Of a stretch of DNA of 64,000 bases, positions 33,923-43,094 are shown piece after piece. The notes beneath the pieces were generated by a model, which made no database searches, was not told the DNA's origin, and worked only from the letters and a program-made list of their open reading frames with translations. The DNA comes from Micromonospora sp. RP3T (GTDB lineage Bacteria; Actinomycetota; Actinomycetes; Mycobacteriales; Micromonosporaceae): contig NZ_PYPS01000030.1 in assembly GCF_003027925.1 (NCBI RefSeq), positions 1 through 64,000 on the forward strand, given 5' to 3'. The translations under genes were made by a program, and so were the position numbers. Within the stretch, counting starts at the first letter, position 1; each line of letters begins with the position of its first letter.

Positions 33923-35325
33923 TTGTTCTCCTCCAGCTCGTGCAGGGCACGCTGCAACGCGCGCAGGTAGTCGGCGTGCCCGACCTCGAACCAGTGCCGG
34001 GTGCTGTCCTTGACCTTCGCCGAGTACCGCTCACCGAGGCCGGCGCGGACCCGGCGGTCGAACGCGGCGACCCGCTCCGGCCGGGCGATGCGCAGGGTGA
34101 GCAGCCGGGCGAAGAGCACGCTCTGCCAGTGCGAGATGGTGAAGATGCCGGAGTCCGGCTGCACCAGGCCGACCACGGCCAGCGTGGGGTGACCGGCGGT
34201 GAACGCGTTCAGCCACAGCCGGGGCCGGCCGGAACCGTCCTCGTCGCCGAGCACCCGGCCGTGCAGGAACTCGAAGCGCGGCAGGTACCCGGTGGCGAAG
34301 ACGACCAGTTCCGGGTCGATCCGTCGGCCGTCGCCCAGCTCGACGGTGCGGTCGTGGAAGCGGGCCACGTCCGGCACCGGGGTGATCTCGCCGTGCCCGA
34401 CGTAGTACACGAGTTGGCTGTTGGCGATCGGGTGCGTCTCGTACACCCGGTGGTCGGGCTTCGGCAGGCCGAACCGGGTCAGGTCGCCGACGGTCAGCCG
34501 CAGCGTCCAGTGGTACAGCCACTGCCGCACCCGCAGCGGCACCCGCAGCGCCAGCAACGTGTCGTTGACCTGGTCGGCCGGGCGGCCGAGGACGTACTTG
34601 GGGGCGTACCAGTAGCCGCGCCGGGTGGAGTGCCAGCAGTGTGACGCCTGCTGGGCCGCCTCGACCGCGATGTCACAGCCGGTGTTGCCGGCGCCGACCA
34701 CCAGCACCCGCTTGCCGCGCAACTGGGCCGGGTCCTTGTAGGACGAGGCGTGCATGACCTCGCCGCGGAACTCCGCCAGCCCCTCGTACCGGGGCAGCTT
34801 GGGCGACCAGTTGTGGCCGTTGGCCAGCACCACGGCGGCGTAGCGGGAGGTGCGCTCCGGGCCGTAGCCGCCGGTGCTGCGGGTGGTCACGTCCCACCGG
34901 TCTCCCTCGACCGGCTCGACCCGGACCACCTCGGTGCCGAACCACACGTGCTGGCGTAGGTCGAAGTGGTCGGCGTAACGCTCGAAGTAGGACAGCAGCT
35001 GGCTGTGGTGCGGGTAGTCCGGCCAGTCGTCCGGCATCGGGAAGTCCGGGAACTGGGTGAACGGGCGGGACGAGATGAGGTGTGTGCTGCCGTAGACCGG
35101 GCTGCGGTCGTGCCGCCAGTTCCACGCCCCGCCGACGCCGGTCTCCCGCTCGTAGCAGTCCACGCCGAAGCCGGCCTCGCGGAGGTTCTTGACGGCGGTC
35201 AGCCCGCTGGCGCCGGCGCCGATGACGCAGACCGTGTCGCCCCGGTCGGAGACCGGGCGGTCGTCCCGGCTCGGGACGGCGGTGGGGTCCGGTTCGGGGC
35301 GGCCGAGGTCGGTGGAGGAGGACAC
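33919..35325 (-). CDS. flavin-containing monooxygenase
   Basis: A 468-residue class B flavoprotein monooxygenase. FAD binding is at TVCVIGAGASGLTAVKNL (~residues 31-48) and NADPH binding at KRVLVVGAGNTGCDIAVEA (~194); between them lies the FMO-type fingerprint region (YRGLxEFxG-like, here YEGLAEFRGEVMHASSY) and later the FATGYLPRF motif. It probably oxygenates N, S or ketone groups; the substrate is unknown. AAAGGAG seven bases before the GTG at 35325 fixes the start. It is coupled to the downstream alpha/beta-hydrolase gene, suggesting a joint pathway. Confidence 0.9.
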   Translation of the reverse strand: MSSSTDLGRPEPDPTAVPSRDDRPVSDRGDTVCVIGAGASGLTAVKNLREAGFGVDCYERETGVGGAWNWRHDRSPVYGSTHLISSRPFTQFPDFPMPDDWPDYPHHSQLLSYFERYADHFDLRQHVWFGTEVVRVEPVEGDRWDVTTRSTGGYGPERTSRYAAVVLANGHNWSPKLPRYEGLAEFRGEVMHASSYKDPAQLRGKRVLVVGAGNTGCDIAVEAAQQASHCWHSTRRGYWYAPKYVLGRPADQVNDTLLALRVPLRVRQWLYHWTLRLTVGDLTRFGLPKPDHRVYETHPIANSQLVYYVGHGEITPVPDVARFHDRTVELGDGRRIDPELVVFATGYLPRFEFLHGRVLGDEDGSGRPRLWLNAFTAGHPTLAVVGLVQPDSGIFTISHWQSVLFARLLTLRIARPERVAAFDRRVRAGLGERYSAKVKDSTRHWFEVGHADYLRALQRALHELEENK

Positions 35326-35774
35326 CGGGAAATCTCCTTTGTGCGGCACGCGTGCCGGGTCGGTGCGAAATCCTGCCGAGAATGCCCGCCGTTGTCCAGC
35401 CGCCCGGAAGCTGGCACGGCTCACCCGGGCGGACCGCCTGACGCTGGGTGACCGCCCGCCTCTTCACGCACGGTGAGCGCCGCGCGACGCGACAGTCCTG
35501 CCGGTCCGACGCCTTTGCTCTGCAGCCACGGACGCAGCACGGCCGTGAGCTGGCCATGTGCCGAAGGGCCGCGACAATGAGCCGTGCCACGTCGATCACC
35601 ATGGGTAGCCGCTGCTTATGCGGCTGCAGAGCAAAGGCGCCGACAGGTCGGCTGCCCCCGCCGCCGACACCTCACGTTCCGTCACGGTCGGGTCGCGACC
35701 ACCGGCGCCCCCGCCCCGAGCCCGCTCCGAGGGCCGGATTTCGCCCCGGACCACCGGTCCGGCCGCCGCGCCGG
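35326..35774. other. 449-bp intergenic region with a 17-bp inverted repeat
   Basis: No convincing gene is present. The notable structure is a pair of perfect 17-bp inverted arms at 35511-35527 and 35622-35638 (listed separately). A minus-strand open stretch starting ATGGTGATCGACGTGGCACG at 35602 runs across the left arm and beyond; it has no recognisable domain. Confidence 0.5.
35511..35638. repeat. 17-bp inverted repeat flanking a 94-bp spacer
   Basis: GCCTTTGCTCTGCAGCC at 35511-35527 is repeated exactly in inverted orientation at 35622-35638. The 128-bp unit is not part of a known gene and could be a small non-autonomous mobile element, a structured RNA or a dispersed family element. No clear target-site duplication is visible outside the arms. 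Confidence 0.75.
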
Positions 35775-36470
35775 TCAGCCGGCGGCGGGCAGCAGCAGGT
35801 CGACCAGGACCGGGAAGTGGTCGCTGGCCCGGCGGGTCCGCGGCGTGTCCACCACGTCGTAGTCGACCACGGTGATCCGCGGGTCGACGAAGAGCGCGTC
35901 GATGCGGCGCCGGGGATCGGCGCAGGAGAACGTGTGCCGGTCGGCCCGGTCGGCGGCGACCGCGGTGTCGGTCAGCCCCTCGGCCACGGTCCGCCAGGCC
36001 GGTCCGTCCGGCCCCTCGTTGAGGTCGGCGCCGGCCACCACCGGCAGCGGGGACGCGGCCAGCTCCCGCTTGAACGCCGCCGCCTGGGCCGGCCGCTCCA
36101 CCGGGTCGGTGGACAGGTGCGAGCCGGCCAGCAGGAAGTCGACGCCGCCCACCCGGCACCGCGCGTACGCGGCCCCGCGCAGGTGCCGGCCCGGCGTCAG
36201 CGGGTAGCGCGTGCACCGGGCCTCGGTGACCCGTACCCGCAGGCTGGTCAGCAGCAGGTTGCCCAGCGACGGCAGGCCACCGGCGGCGACCACCAGGCCG
36301 AACGAGTCGGCCAGCGTGGCGCACTTCTGCCGCCACCGGAACCGCCGCGGCCCCTCCTGGACGATCACCACGTCCGGCGCGGCCTCGCGGACCACCTCGG
36401 CCAGCGCGGCGGTGTCGTCGCGCTGGCTGTGGACGTTGTAGGACAGCACCCGCAGCGGCACACCCGACAC
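35775..36470 (-). CDS. endonuclease/exonuclease/phosphatase family protein
   Basis: A 231-residue EEP-superfamily hydrolase. Metal and catalytic motifs are visible: VLSYNVHSQ near the N-terminus (Asn), VIVQEGPRRFRW (Glu), GSHLSTDP (His), VVAGADLNEGPD (Asp-x-Asn), RRRIDALFV and the C-terminal SDHFPVLVDL (catalytic Asp-His). Members cleave phosphodiester or phosphomonoester bonds in nucleic acids or lipids; which one is unclear. It starts one base after the ROK glucokinase stop, so the two are probably co-transcribed. Confidence 0.88.
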   Translation of the reverse strand: MSGVPLRVLSYNVHSQRDDTAALAEVVREAAPDVVIVQEGPRRFRWRQKCATLADSFGLVVAAGGLPSLGNLLLTSLRVRVTEARCTRYPLTPGRHLRGAAYARCRVGGVDFLLAGSHLSTDPVERPAQAAAFKRELAASPLPVVAGADLNEGPDGPAWRTVAEGLTDTAVAADRADRHTFSCADPRRRIDALFVDPRITVVDYDVVDTPRTRRASDHFPVLVDLLLPAAG

Positions 36471-36471
36471 G

Positions 36472-37419
36472 TCAGATCCTCCGGGCCAGGTCGGCGGCGC
36501 CGATCACGCCGGCGGTGTTGCCCAGCTCGGCCGGGCGCACCTCGGCGACGGGCAGGCGGCTGCGCTGGGCCAGCGCGTCGGTGAACGACCGCCGGGTCGG
36601 GCCGAGCAGCAGGTCGCCGGCGTCGATCACGCCGCCGCCGACCACCAGCACCTGCGGGTCCAGGATCTGCGCCATGTCCGCGAGGCTGGTGCCGAGCCAG
36701 CGCCCGACCTGGGCGAACGCCTCGGTGGAGACCGGGTCGCCGTCCTTGGCCGCGGCGGTCACCATCGGACCGGTGATCGCCTCCGCCTCGCCGTCGGCCA
36801 GCTTCAGCAACGCGGTGGCCCGGTGCGGCTCCTGCCGGGCGGCGGCGCGGGCGAAGCGGACCAGCGCGCTGCCGCTGGCGTACTGCTCGATGCAGCCGAG
36901 CCGGCCGCAGCCGCACTGGTGGCCGTCCGGCACGGTGAGCATGTGCCCCAGCTCGGCGGCGATGCCGTGGGCGCCGCGGACCAGCTCGCCGCCGAGCACG
37001 ATGCCGCCGCCGACGCCGGTGCCGATGGTGAACATGACCATCGAGTCGTCGGCGTCCCGGGCCGCGCCGTAGCGGAACTCCGCCCAGGCGGCCACGTTCC
37101 CGTCGTTCTCCACGATCACCGGCAGCCCGGTGGCGTTGCTGACGTACTCGCGCAGCGGCTCGTCCCGCCAGGCCAGATTGGGCGCGAAGAGCACGGTGGA
37201 GCGGGTGGCGTCGATCCAGCCGGCCGCGCCGATGCCGACCGCCTCGACGGTCCGGCCGGTGGTCAGCTCCGTGACCACCTCGATGATGACGTCCCGGGTC
37301 TTGGCCACGTCGTCGGCGGGGGTGTCCCGTCGCGTCTGCACGAGTACCGCGCCGGTGTCGTCCACGACACCGCCGGCCACCTTCGTGCCACCGACGTCGA
37401 CTCCGATGGTCAGCGTCAC
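36472..37419 (-). CDS. glk: ROK-family glucokinase
   Basis: A 315-residue sugar kinase that phosphorylates glucose at C-6 using ATP. The ATP phosphate loop TIGVDVGGTKVAGGVV is at the N-terminus, the substrate/catalytic base segment is VIVENDGNVAAWAE, TIGTGVGGGIVLGG follows, and ROK-specific zinc ligands are in HQCGCGRLGCIEQYASG with the upstream His of GHMLTVPDG. Similar glucokinases in Streptomyces also mediate carbon catabolite repression. The GTG at 37419 is chosen because GAGGGGA lies about 10 bases upstream; GTG at 37428 is too close to it. Confidence 0.93.
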   Translation of the reverse strand: MTLTIGVDVGGTKVAGGVVDDTGAVLVQTRRDTPADDVAKTRDVIIEVVTELTTGRTVEAVGIGAAGWIDATRSTVLFAPNLAWRDEPLREYVSNATGLPVIVENDGNVAAWAEFRYGAARDADDSMVMFTIGTGVGGGIVLGGELVRGAHGIAAELGHMLTVPDGHQCGCGRLGCIEQYASGSALVRFARAAARQEPHRATALLKLADGEAEAITGPMVTAAAKDGDPVSTEAFAQVGRWLGTSLADMAQILDPQVLVVGGGVIDAGDLLLGPTRRSFTDALAQRSRLPVAEVRPAELGNTAGVIGAADLARRI

Positions 37420-37492
37420 CGCTGCCACTCCCCTCTGCTGTGCTGCCCCGGGCGCCGGCCGAACCGGCCGTGCGATCCGGGATGTCCGGTGG

Positions 37493-38206
37493 TCAGGCCC
37501 CGTCGCCTGGTGGGTCCGCGTCCGCGCCCGTCTCGTCGGGCGCCCGCGAGGCGGGCACCGTGGGACGGCCGGCCGGCGGCCGGCTCGCCGCCGGCCCCGC
37601 CGGCCCGGCGGCGTCGACGGGCGGCTGCGACGGCTCCGGCTCGGCGTGCCTGCCGCCACGCCGCGACCCCGAGCCGTCGGAAGCACCCGGATCGGCCGCG
37701 CCCTCCCCCCGGGTGGCGGCGGACCACACGTCCTGCTCGGGTGCCGGCTGAGAATCATGCCCGGTACGGGTCGCCTCGCGCCACACGTGATCTCCCGACC
37801 CGGTCGGCGCGGGGCTCCCGGAACCGGTCGACGCCGCCGGTGCCGGCGGGTCGGCCGGTGTCGCCGGACCGGCCGGTTCCGCCGGGGCGAACGCCCGCAG
37901 CAGGCTGGCCACACCGGCCGCCAGGTCACCGGCGCCGGTGGCGAGCCGCTCGGCGAATTCCGGACTCGGGTCCCGCAACGCCGCGATCCCCCGGCAGACC
38001 GGGCAGACGCAGCATTCCGGCGAGCCGGTGGCGAAACCGGTGCCGGTGCCGGTCGGGATGTGACCGAGGACACCGGAGAGGATCCCACCGAGCGGGCCGC
38101 GGCCCCCGGCGCCGGACGAGGCGGCGGCCATCCGCGCGGTGGCCAGCAGCGTGACGACGAGGCGCTCGGCCTCTTCCCGGGCCGAACCCGGATCAGTGGT
38201 GCCCAT
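37493..38206 (-). CDS. hypothetical protein with CxCPxC motif and disordered tail
   Basis: A 237-residue protein of unknown function. Residues ~1-115 are predicted helical (SAREEAERLVVTLLATARMAA, ...FAERLATGAGDLAAGVASLLRAF) and contain CCVCPVCRGIAALRD, a Cys cluster that may bind zinc. The remaining half is Pro/Ala/Ser/Gly-rich, ending in an acidic tail, and appears disordered. GAGGAG precedes the ATG at 38206. It lies between the SRPBCC gene and glucokinase on the same strand; similar proteins with this Cys cluster appear to accompany these genes in other actinobacteria, from memory. Confidence 0.75.
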   Translation of the reverse strand: MGTTDPGSAREEAERLVVTLLATARMAAASSGAGGRGPLGGILSGVLGHIPTGTGTGFATGSPECCVCPVCRGIAALRDPSPEFAERLATGAGDLAAGVASLLRAFAPAEPAGPATPADPPAPAASTGSGSPAPTGSGDHVWREATRTGHDSQPAPEQDVWSAATRGEGAADPGASDGSGSRRGGRHAEPEPSQPPVDAAGPAGPAASRPPAGRPTVPASRAPDETGADADPPGDGA

Positions 38207-38247
38207 GGTTCGGCTCCTCCAGCGTGACGACCGGAACGGCGATCGGA

Positions 38248-38703
38248 TCAGTTGGCCGCACCGGGTGCTTCTACCCGGCGCTTGAGCTGCTTCAACGCCG
38301 TATCCATGATCATTTTTTCGGCCTTGCGGCGGAACATGCCGAGCATGGCCACGGACAGTTCCACCTCCAGCGTGTAGGTCACCGTGGTCGTCCCGTCCGG
38401 GTTGCCGACCAGGTCGTACGACCCGCGCTGGGACCGCTGCATCGTCGACGGCGCGACCAGGTGCCACTCGATCCGGGAGATGTCCTCGGCGTACTCGTAC
38501 GCCAGCACGTACTCGTCGGCCAGCACGCCCGCGTCCAGCGTGAACCGGACCTGACTGGCGTAGCCGTCCTCGTACTCCTCGATCACCTCGGCCCGGCGCA
38601 CCGACTCGGTCCACTCCGGGTAACGGGGGAAGTCACAGATGACGGCCGCCACCTGCTCCGGTGACGCGCCGACGATGATCGACTGGGTGGAGGAGTCCGC
38701 CAT
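38248..38703 (-). CDS. SRPBCC-family (START-like) protein
   Basis: A 151-residue protein with the helix-grip SRPBCC/polyketide-cyclase-like fold: VGASPEQVAAVICDFPRYPEW at the start, then alternating strands including VTYTLEVELSVAML and a long C-terminal helix GMFRRKAEKMIMDTALKQLKRRVE. It corresponds in position and pattern to Rv2185c, beside the fadD15-type ligase. It may bind a lipid or other hydrophobic ligand. The ATG has no clear ribosome site, so a leaderless transcript is possible. Divergent from the ligase. Confidence 0.85.
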   Translation of the reverse strand: MADSSTQSIIVGASPEQVAAVICDFPRYPEWTESVRRAEVIEEYEDGYASQVRFTLDAGVLADEYVLAYEYAEDISRIEWHLVAPSTMQRSQRGSYDLVGNPDGTTTVTYTLEVELSVAMLGMFRRKAEKMIMDTALKQLKRRVEAPGAAN

Positions 38704-38801
38704 GGGGGGAGGCTACCCGGCTCCCCACCGGGGCGGGCGGGTAGGTTTCGACAGAGCCGACCAGGCCGGCCCGGCGCCGGTGCGAGCACGAGGGAGTGCA
38801 G

Positions 38802-40601
38802 GTGCGCGAGTTCTCCGTCCCGCCGATCGTCACCGTCGGCGACGCGGCCAACCTGACCGACCCGGTCTGGGAAAACGCCGAGGTCGCCCCGGACACCGTG
38901 CAGTTCGTCCGGCCGGCCGGCGACGCGGGGCCGGTCGAGGTGACCTGCCGGCAGTTCCGCGACGAGGTGGTCGCGGTGGCCCGGGGCCTGATCGCGGCCG
39001 GCGTGTCCCCCGGCGACCGGGTCGGACTGATGAGCCGCACCCGCTACGAGTGGACCCTGCTCGACTACGCCATCTGGGCGGCCGGCGCGGTCACCGTGCC
39101 GATCTACGAGACCTCCAGCGCCGAGCAGGCCGCCTGGATCCTCGGTGACTCGGGCGCGGTGGCCGTGGTGGTGGAGAGCACCGCGCACGCGACGCTCGTC
39201 GCCGGCGTCCGGGACCGGCTGCCCGACCTGCGCGAGGTCTGGCAGATCGAGCTGGACGCGGTGCACGAGCTGGTCACCGCCGGCGCCTCGGTGGACCCGG
39301 CCGAGGTCGAGGTCCGCCGCTCGACGCTCACGGCCGACGACCTCGCCACGATCATCTACACCAGCGGCACCACCGGCCGGCCGAAAGGCTGCGTGCTGAC
39401 CCACCGCAACATCTACGCCGACATCGCCAACGCGGTGCCGGTGTTGCCGAACCTGTTCCGCCAGGGCGCCTCCACCCTGCTCTTCCTGCCGCTGGCACAC
39501 GCGTTCGCCCGGCTCATCCAGGTCGGCGTGGTGCAGGCCCGGGCCACCATGGCGCACTGCGCGGACACCAGCGACCTGGTCGGCGCGCTCCAGGAGTTCA
39601 AGCCGACGTTCGTGCTCTCCGTACCCCGGGTCTTCGAGAAGGTCTACAACGGCGCGCGGCAGAAGGCCGAGGCGGACGGCAAGGGCAAGATCTTCGACCG
39701 GGCGGAAAAGGTCGCCATCGCCTGGAGCGAGGCGCTGGAGACGCCGGGCGGGCCGGGCCTGGCGCTGCGCGCCCAGCACGCGCTCTTCGACCGGCTGGTC
39801 TACGGCAAGCTGCGGGCGGCGCTGGGCGGCCGGTGCCGCGACGCGATCTCCGGCGGCGCGCCGCTCGGCGCCCGGCTCGGGCACTTCTTCCGGGGCGTCG
39901 GGGTGACCGTCTGCGAGGGGTACGGCCTCACCGAGACGTCGCCGGCCGCCGCCGCGAACCTGCCCACCGGCACCCGGATCGGCACGGTCGGCCGGCCGCT
40001 GCCCGGCGTCACCGTCCGGATCGACGACGACGGTGAGATCCTGATCTCCGGCGACATCGTCTTCCAGGGGTACTGGCACAACGAGGCGGCCACCGCCGAG
40101 GCGCTCACCACCGACGGCTGGTTCCGCACCGGCGACCTGGGCCAGCTCGACGCGGACGGCTACCTCAGCATCACCGGCCGGAAGAAGGAGATCATCGTGA
40201 CCGCCGGCGGCAAGAACGTCGCCCCGGCGGTGCTGGAGGACCAGGTCCGGGCGCACCCCTTGATCAGCCAGTGCGTGGTGGTCGGTGACCGGCAGCCGTT
40301 CATCGCGGCGCTTGTCACCATCGACGAGGAGGCGCTGCCGAAGTGGCTGGCCGGGCACGGGCGCCCGGAGACCACGAGCGCCGCCGAGCTGCGCGACGAC
40401 GAGGCGCTGCGCGCCGAGGTGCAGGGCGCGGTCGACCAGGCCAACCAGTCCGTCTCCAAGGCCGAGGCGATCAAGGTGGTCCGGATCCTGCCCCGGGACT
40501 TCACCGAGGCGACCGGCGAGCTGACCCCCTCGCTGAAGGTCAAGCGGCAGGTCGTCCACAAGACGTACGCCACGGAGATCGCGGAGATCTACCGGCGCTG
40601 A
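38802..40601 (+). CDS. long-chain fatty acid-CoA ligase (FadD15-like)
   Basis: A 599-residue AMP-forming acyl-CoA ligase. The P-loop is IIYTSGTTGRPKGC (~residue 185), the A4/A5 region is VCEGYGLTETSPAAA, the adenylation aspartate is in TDGWFRTGDLG and the hinge/catalytic lysines are in GRKKEIIVTAGGKNVAP. The start VREFSVPPIVTVGD and overall length match FadD15 (Rv2187). GAGGGAG before the GTG at 38802 supports that start over the GTG at 38796. It activates fatty acids for lipid synthesis or degradation. Confidence 0.93.
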   Translation: MREFSVPPIVTVGDAANLTDPVWENAEVAPDTVQFVRPAGDAGPVEVTCRQFRDEVVAVARGLIAAGVSPGDRVGLMSRTRYEWTLLDYAIWAAGAVTVPIYETSSAEQAAWILGDSGAVAVVVESTAHATLVAGVRDRLPDLREVWQIELDAVHELVTAGASVDPAEVEVRRSTLTADDLATIIYTSGTTGRPKGCVLTHRNIYADIANAVPVLPNLFRQGASTLLFLPLAHAFARLIQVGVVQARATMAHCADTSDLVGALQEFKPTFVLSVPRVFEKVYNGARQKAEADGKGKIFDRAEKVAIAWSEALETPGGPGLALRAQHALFDRLVYGKLRAALGGRCRDAISGGAPLGARLGHFFRGVGVTVCEGYGLTETSPAAAANLPTGTRIGTVGRPLPGVTVRIDDDGEILISGDIVFQGYWHNEAATAEALTTDGWFRTGDLGQLDADGYLSITGRKKEIIVTAGGKNVAPAVLEDQVRAHPLISQCVVVGDRQPFIAALVTIDEEALPKWLAGHGRPETTSAAELRDDEALRAEVQGAVDQANQSVSKAEAIKVVRILPRDFTEATGELTPSLKVKRQVVHKTYATEIAEIYRR

Positions 40602-40615
40602 CTACGATCCGTCAG

Positions 40616-42310
40616 GTGCCCGCCTCCACATCCGGACAGCCGCAGACGCAGCTCCTCGCGGTCGCGGCCCGCGCGGTTCTCCTCGCGCTGGTCGCCGCCC
40701 TGACCCTGTTCGCCACCCGCGACGCCACCGAACTCTGGTGGATCGCCCTGCTCGGCGTCGCCGGGCTGCCCGCCGTCCTGGCGCCGCAGCACCGGCTGCT
40801 CACCCCGATCAGCCGCTTCGCCGAGGTGGTGGTGCTCGGGCTGGCCGCCAGTCAGGTCGCCGCCGGCGCCCACCTCACCGGCGTCACCGACGGGCTGGGC
40901 GCGTCGGCGGTGCTGCCGTACCTGGCCGTGCCGGTCACCGTGACCGCGCTGCGCCGCCGGTTCCGCGAGGGCGCCGCGCTGCTCGCGGTCACCGCGGCGA
41001 CGCTGCTGGTCAGCGCCGCGTTCACCGAGGTCGGTGGCGAGCCGCAGCTCGGCCAGCTCGGTTACCTCGCGGTCTGCGCGCAGTGGCTGATCCTGGCCGG
41101 CCTCGGCCTCTACACCGCCGGCACGCTCCAGCGGGTGATGCGGGTCCGCGGCGAGGGCAAACCCCAGCCGTACGCCGAGGCCACCCGGCTGTTGACCCAG
41201 CTCCGGACGGTGGCCCGGCAGCTCCCCGGCGCCACCCTGGACCCGGGCGGCATCTCCGAGCACCTGCTGGAGGAGCTGCGGGTGGTGGCGAAGACCGACC
41301 GGGGCGCGGTGCTCTCCGCCAGCGGCGGCGGCCGGCTGGTGGTGCTCGCCCAGATCGGCGCGGACCGGGTCGACTGGGAGACCACGCTCGACGCCGACTC
41401 GGCCATCGCCGACGCCTGGGCCAGCCAGCAGCCGACCGTCTCGGCCCGTTCGCAGGCCCGGTCCCGGCACTCCGGTGAGGTGTCGGCGCTGATCGTGCCG
41501 CTGGTCGCCGGCGTACGCACGGTCGGCCTGGTGGTGATCGAGGCGGACACCGGCGCCGCGTACCCGCCGCCGGTGGTGTCCCGGGTGACCGCGCTGACCG
41601 GCCCGGCGGCGCTGCGGCTGGAGGCCGCGCTGCTCTTCGACGAGGTGCGCTCGCTGGCCACCAACGAGGAGCGGCAGCGGCTGGCCCGGGAGATCCACGA
41701 CGGGGTCGCCCAGGAGCTGGTGATGGTCGGGTACGGCATCGACAACGCCCTGGCGTACGTCGACGAGGACCCGAAGGAGACCGCCGAGGCGCTGCGTACG
41801 CTGCGGCACGAGGTCACCCGGGTGATCCAGGAGCTGCGGTTGAGCCTGTTCGAGTTGCGCAGCGAGGTGGACCGGCACGGCGGGCTGGCCGCCGCCATCG
41901 CCGAGTACGCCCGCACCGTCGGCGCCTCCGGCGGGCTGCGGGTGAACCTGTCCCTGGACGAGTCCACCGCCCGGCTGCCGGCCGCCACCGAGGCCGAGTT
42001 GCTGCGCATCGCCCAGGAGGCGGTCACCAACGCGCGCAAGCACGCCGGCGCGTCGAACCTCTGGGTCACCTGTGAGGTGGATCCCCCGTACGCCCGGATC
42101 GAAGTGTCGGATGACGGTCACGGCATCGGTGACCAGCGGCCCGAGGGGCACTATGGTCTTGCGATCATGGCGGAGAGGGCGGAACGTATCCGAGGCCGGT
42201 TGGAGATCAGGCCGCGGCAACCCAGCGGCACAACCGTGGCGGTGGTACTCGGCTCGTCGCCCCGGCGCGATAAGGTGCGCGGCAGCGCCGCAGCAGCAGA
42301 AGGGGAGTAA
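40616..42310 (+). CDS. sensor histidine kinase (NarL/DesK type) with GAF domain
   Basis: A 564-residue sensor kinase. The N-terminal ~180 residues form about six transmembrane helices (ARAVLLALVAALTLFATR onward), then a GAF-like domain (~205-340) and the HisKA_3 dimerisation helix with the phospho-accepting His in RLAREIHDGVAQELVMVG (~360). The HATPase_c domain carries EAVTNARKHA (N-box) and VSDDGHGIGDQ (G1 box) and HYGLAIMAERA. It signals to the response regulator encoded 7 bp downstream. Stimulus unknown. The start is GTG at 40616. Confidence 0.92.
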   Translation: MPASTSGQPQTQLLAVAARAVLLALVAALTLFATRDATELWWIALLGVAGLPAVLAPQHRLLTPISRFAEVVVLGLAASQVAAGAHLTGVTDGLGASAVLPYLAVPVTVTALRRRFREGAALLAVTAATLLVSAAFTEVGGEPQLGQLGYLAVCAQWLILAGLGLYTAGTLQRVMRVRGEGKPQPYAEATRLLTQLRTVARQLPGATLDPGGISEHLLEELRVVAKTDRGAVLSASGGGRLVVLAQIGADRVDWETTLDADSAIADAWASQQPTVSARSQARSRHSGEVSALIVPLVAGVRTVGLVVIEADTGAAYPPPVVSRVTALTGPAALRLEAALLFDEVRSLATNEERQRLAREIHDGVAQELVMVGYGIDNALAYVDEDPKETAEALRTLRHEVTRVIQELRLSLFELRSEVDRHGGLAAAIAEYARTVGASGGLRVNLSLDESTARLPAATEAELLRIAQEAVTNARKHAGASNLWVTCEVDPPYARIEVSDDGHGIGDQRPEGHYGLAIMAERAERIRGRLEIRPRQPSGTTVAVVLGSSPRRDKVRGSAAAAEGE

Positions 42311-42317
42311 CCCGAGG

Positions 42318-42986
42318 ATGACCACTAGCCCGACACCGGCCACCCGGACCAAGGTCCTCCTTGTCGACGATCACGACCTGATCCGCAAGGGTCTGCGGCA
42401 CGCCTTCGAGCGGGACCGGCAGTTCGAGGTCGTGGGCGAGGCCGCCACGGCCGCGGAGGGCGTGCGCCAGGCCGGCGCGCTCCAGCCCGACGTGGTGATC
42501 ATGGACCTGCGACTGCCCGACGGCAGCGGTCTGGAGGCCACCCGCGCGCTGCGCAAGTCCAGCGCCTCGATGGGCATCGTGGTGCTCACCATGTACGCCG
42601 GTGACGACCAGCTCTTCGGCGCGCTGGAGGCGGGGGCGAGCGCGTTCGTCCCGAAGACCGCCCCGGCCGACGAGGTGGTGGCCGCCGCCCGGCACGCCGC
42701 CTCCTCCCCCAGCGCGTTCACGGCGGCCGACCTGGCCGAGGCGATGAAGCGCCGGCTCGCCCCGTCCGGCCCGCAGCTCTCCCCGCGCGAGGGGCAGGTG
42801 CTGCGGCTGCTCGCCGACGGCATGAGCGTGGCCGGCATCGCCAAGCAGCTCTTCGTCAGCGAGTCGACCGCCAAGACCCACATCTCCAAGCTCTACGAGA
42901 AGCTGGGCGCGGCCAACCGGGCCCAGGCGCTGATGACGGCGCTGCGGCTGGGGCTGCTGGAGGCCCCCGACGCGCCGAAGTTCTGA
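42318..42986 (+). CDS. LuxR/NarL-family response regulator
   Basis: A 222-residue two-component regulator. The receiver domain has the acidic pair in VLLVDDHDLIRKGL, the phospho-acceptor Asp in VVIMDLRLPDGSG (~57), switch Thr in VVLTMYAG and Lys in FVPKTAPADE. The C-terminal LuxR-type helix-turn-helix (~150-215) includes LSPREGQVLRLLADGMS and ESTAKTHISKLYEKLGAANR. It pairs with the kinase directly upstream. A long hairpin follows the stop. Confidence 0.94.
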   Translation: MTTSPTPATRTKVLLVDDHDLIRKGLRHAFERDRQFEVVGEAATAAEGVRQAGALQPDVVIMDLRLPDGSGLEATRALRKSSASMGIVVLTMYAGDDQLFGALEAGASAFVPKTAPADEVVAAARHAASSPSAFTAADLAEAMKRRLAPSGPQLSPREGQVLRLLADGMSVAGIAKQLFVSESTAKTHISKLYEKLGAANRAQALMTALRLGLLEAPDAPKF

Positions 42987-42993
42987 CGGCACC

Positions 42994-43037
42994 GCCGGAG
43001 AGGCCCCGTCCGCACGCCGGACGCGGGCCTCTCCGGC
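42994..43037. terminator. long hairpin after the two-component operon
   Basis: A perfect 13-bp stem (GCCGGAGAGGCCC with GGGCCTCTCCGGC) encloses a second perfect 6-bp stem (CGTCCG with CGGACG). It begins 8 bp after the response-regulator stop and is a strong terminator candidate. Confidence 0.7.
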
Positions 43038-43094
43038 ATTCCGGGCGCGGGTCGACCGCGTACGGTGAACGGCCGGACGCGGAACGACGGCGGT

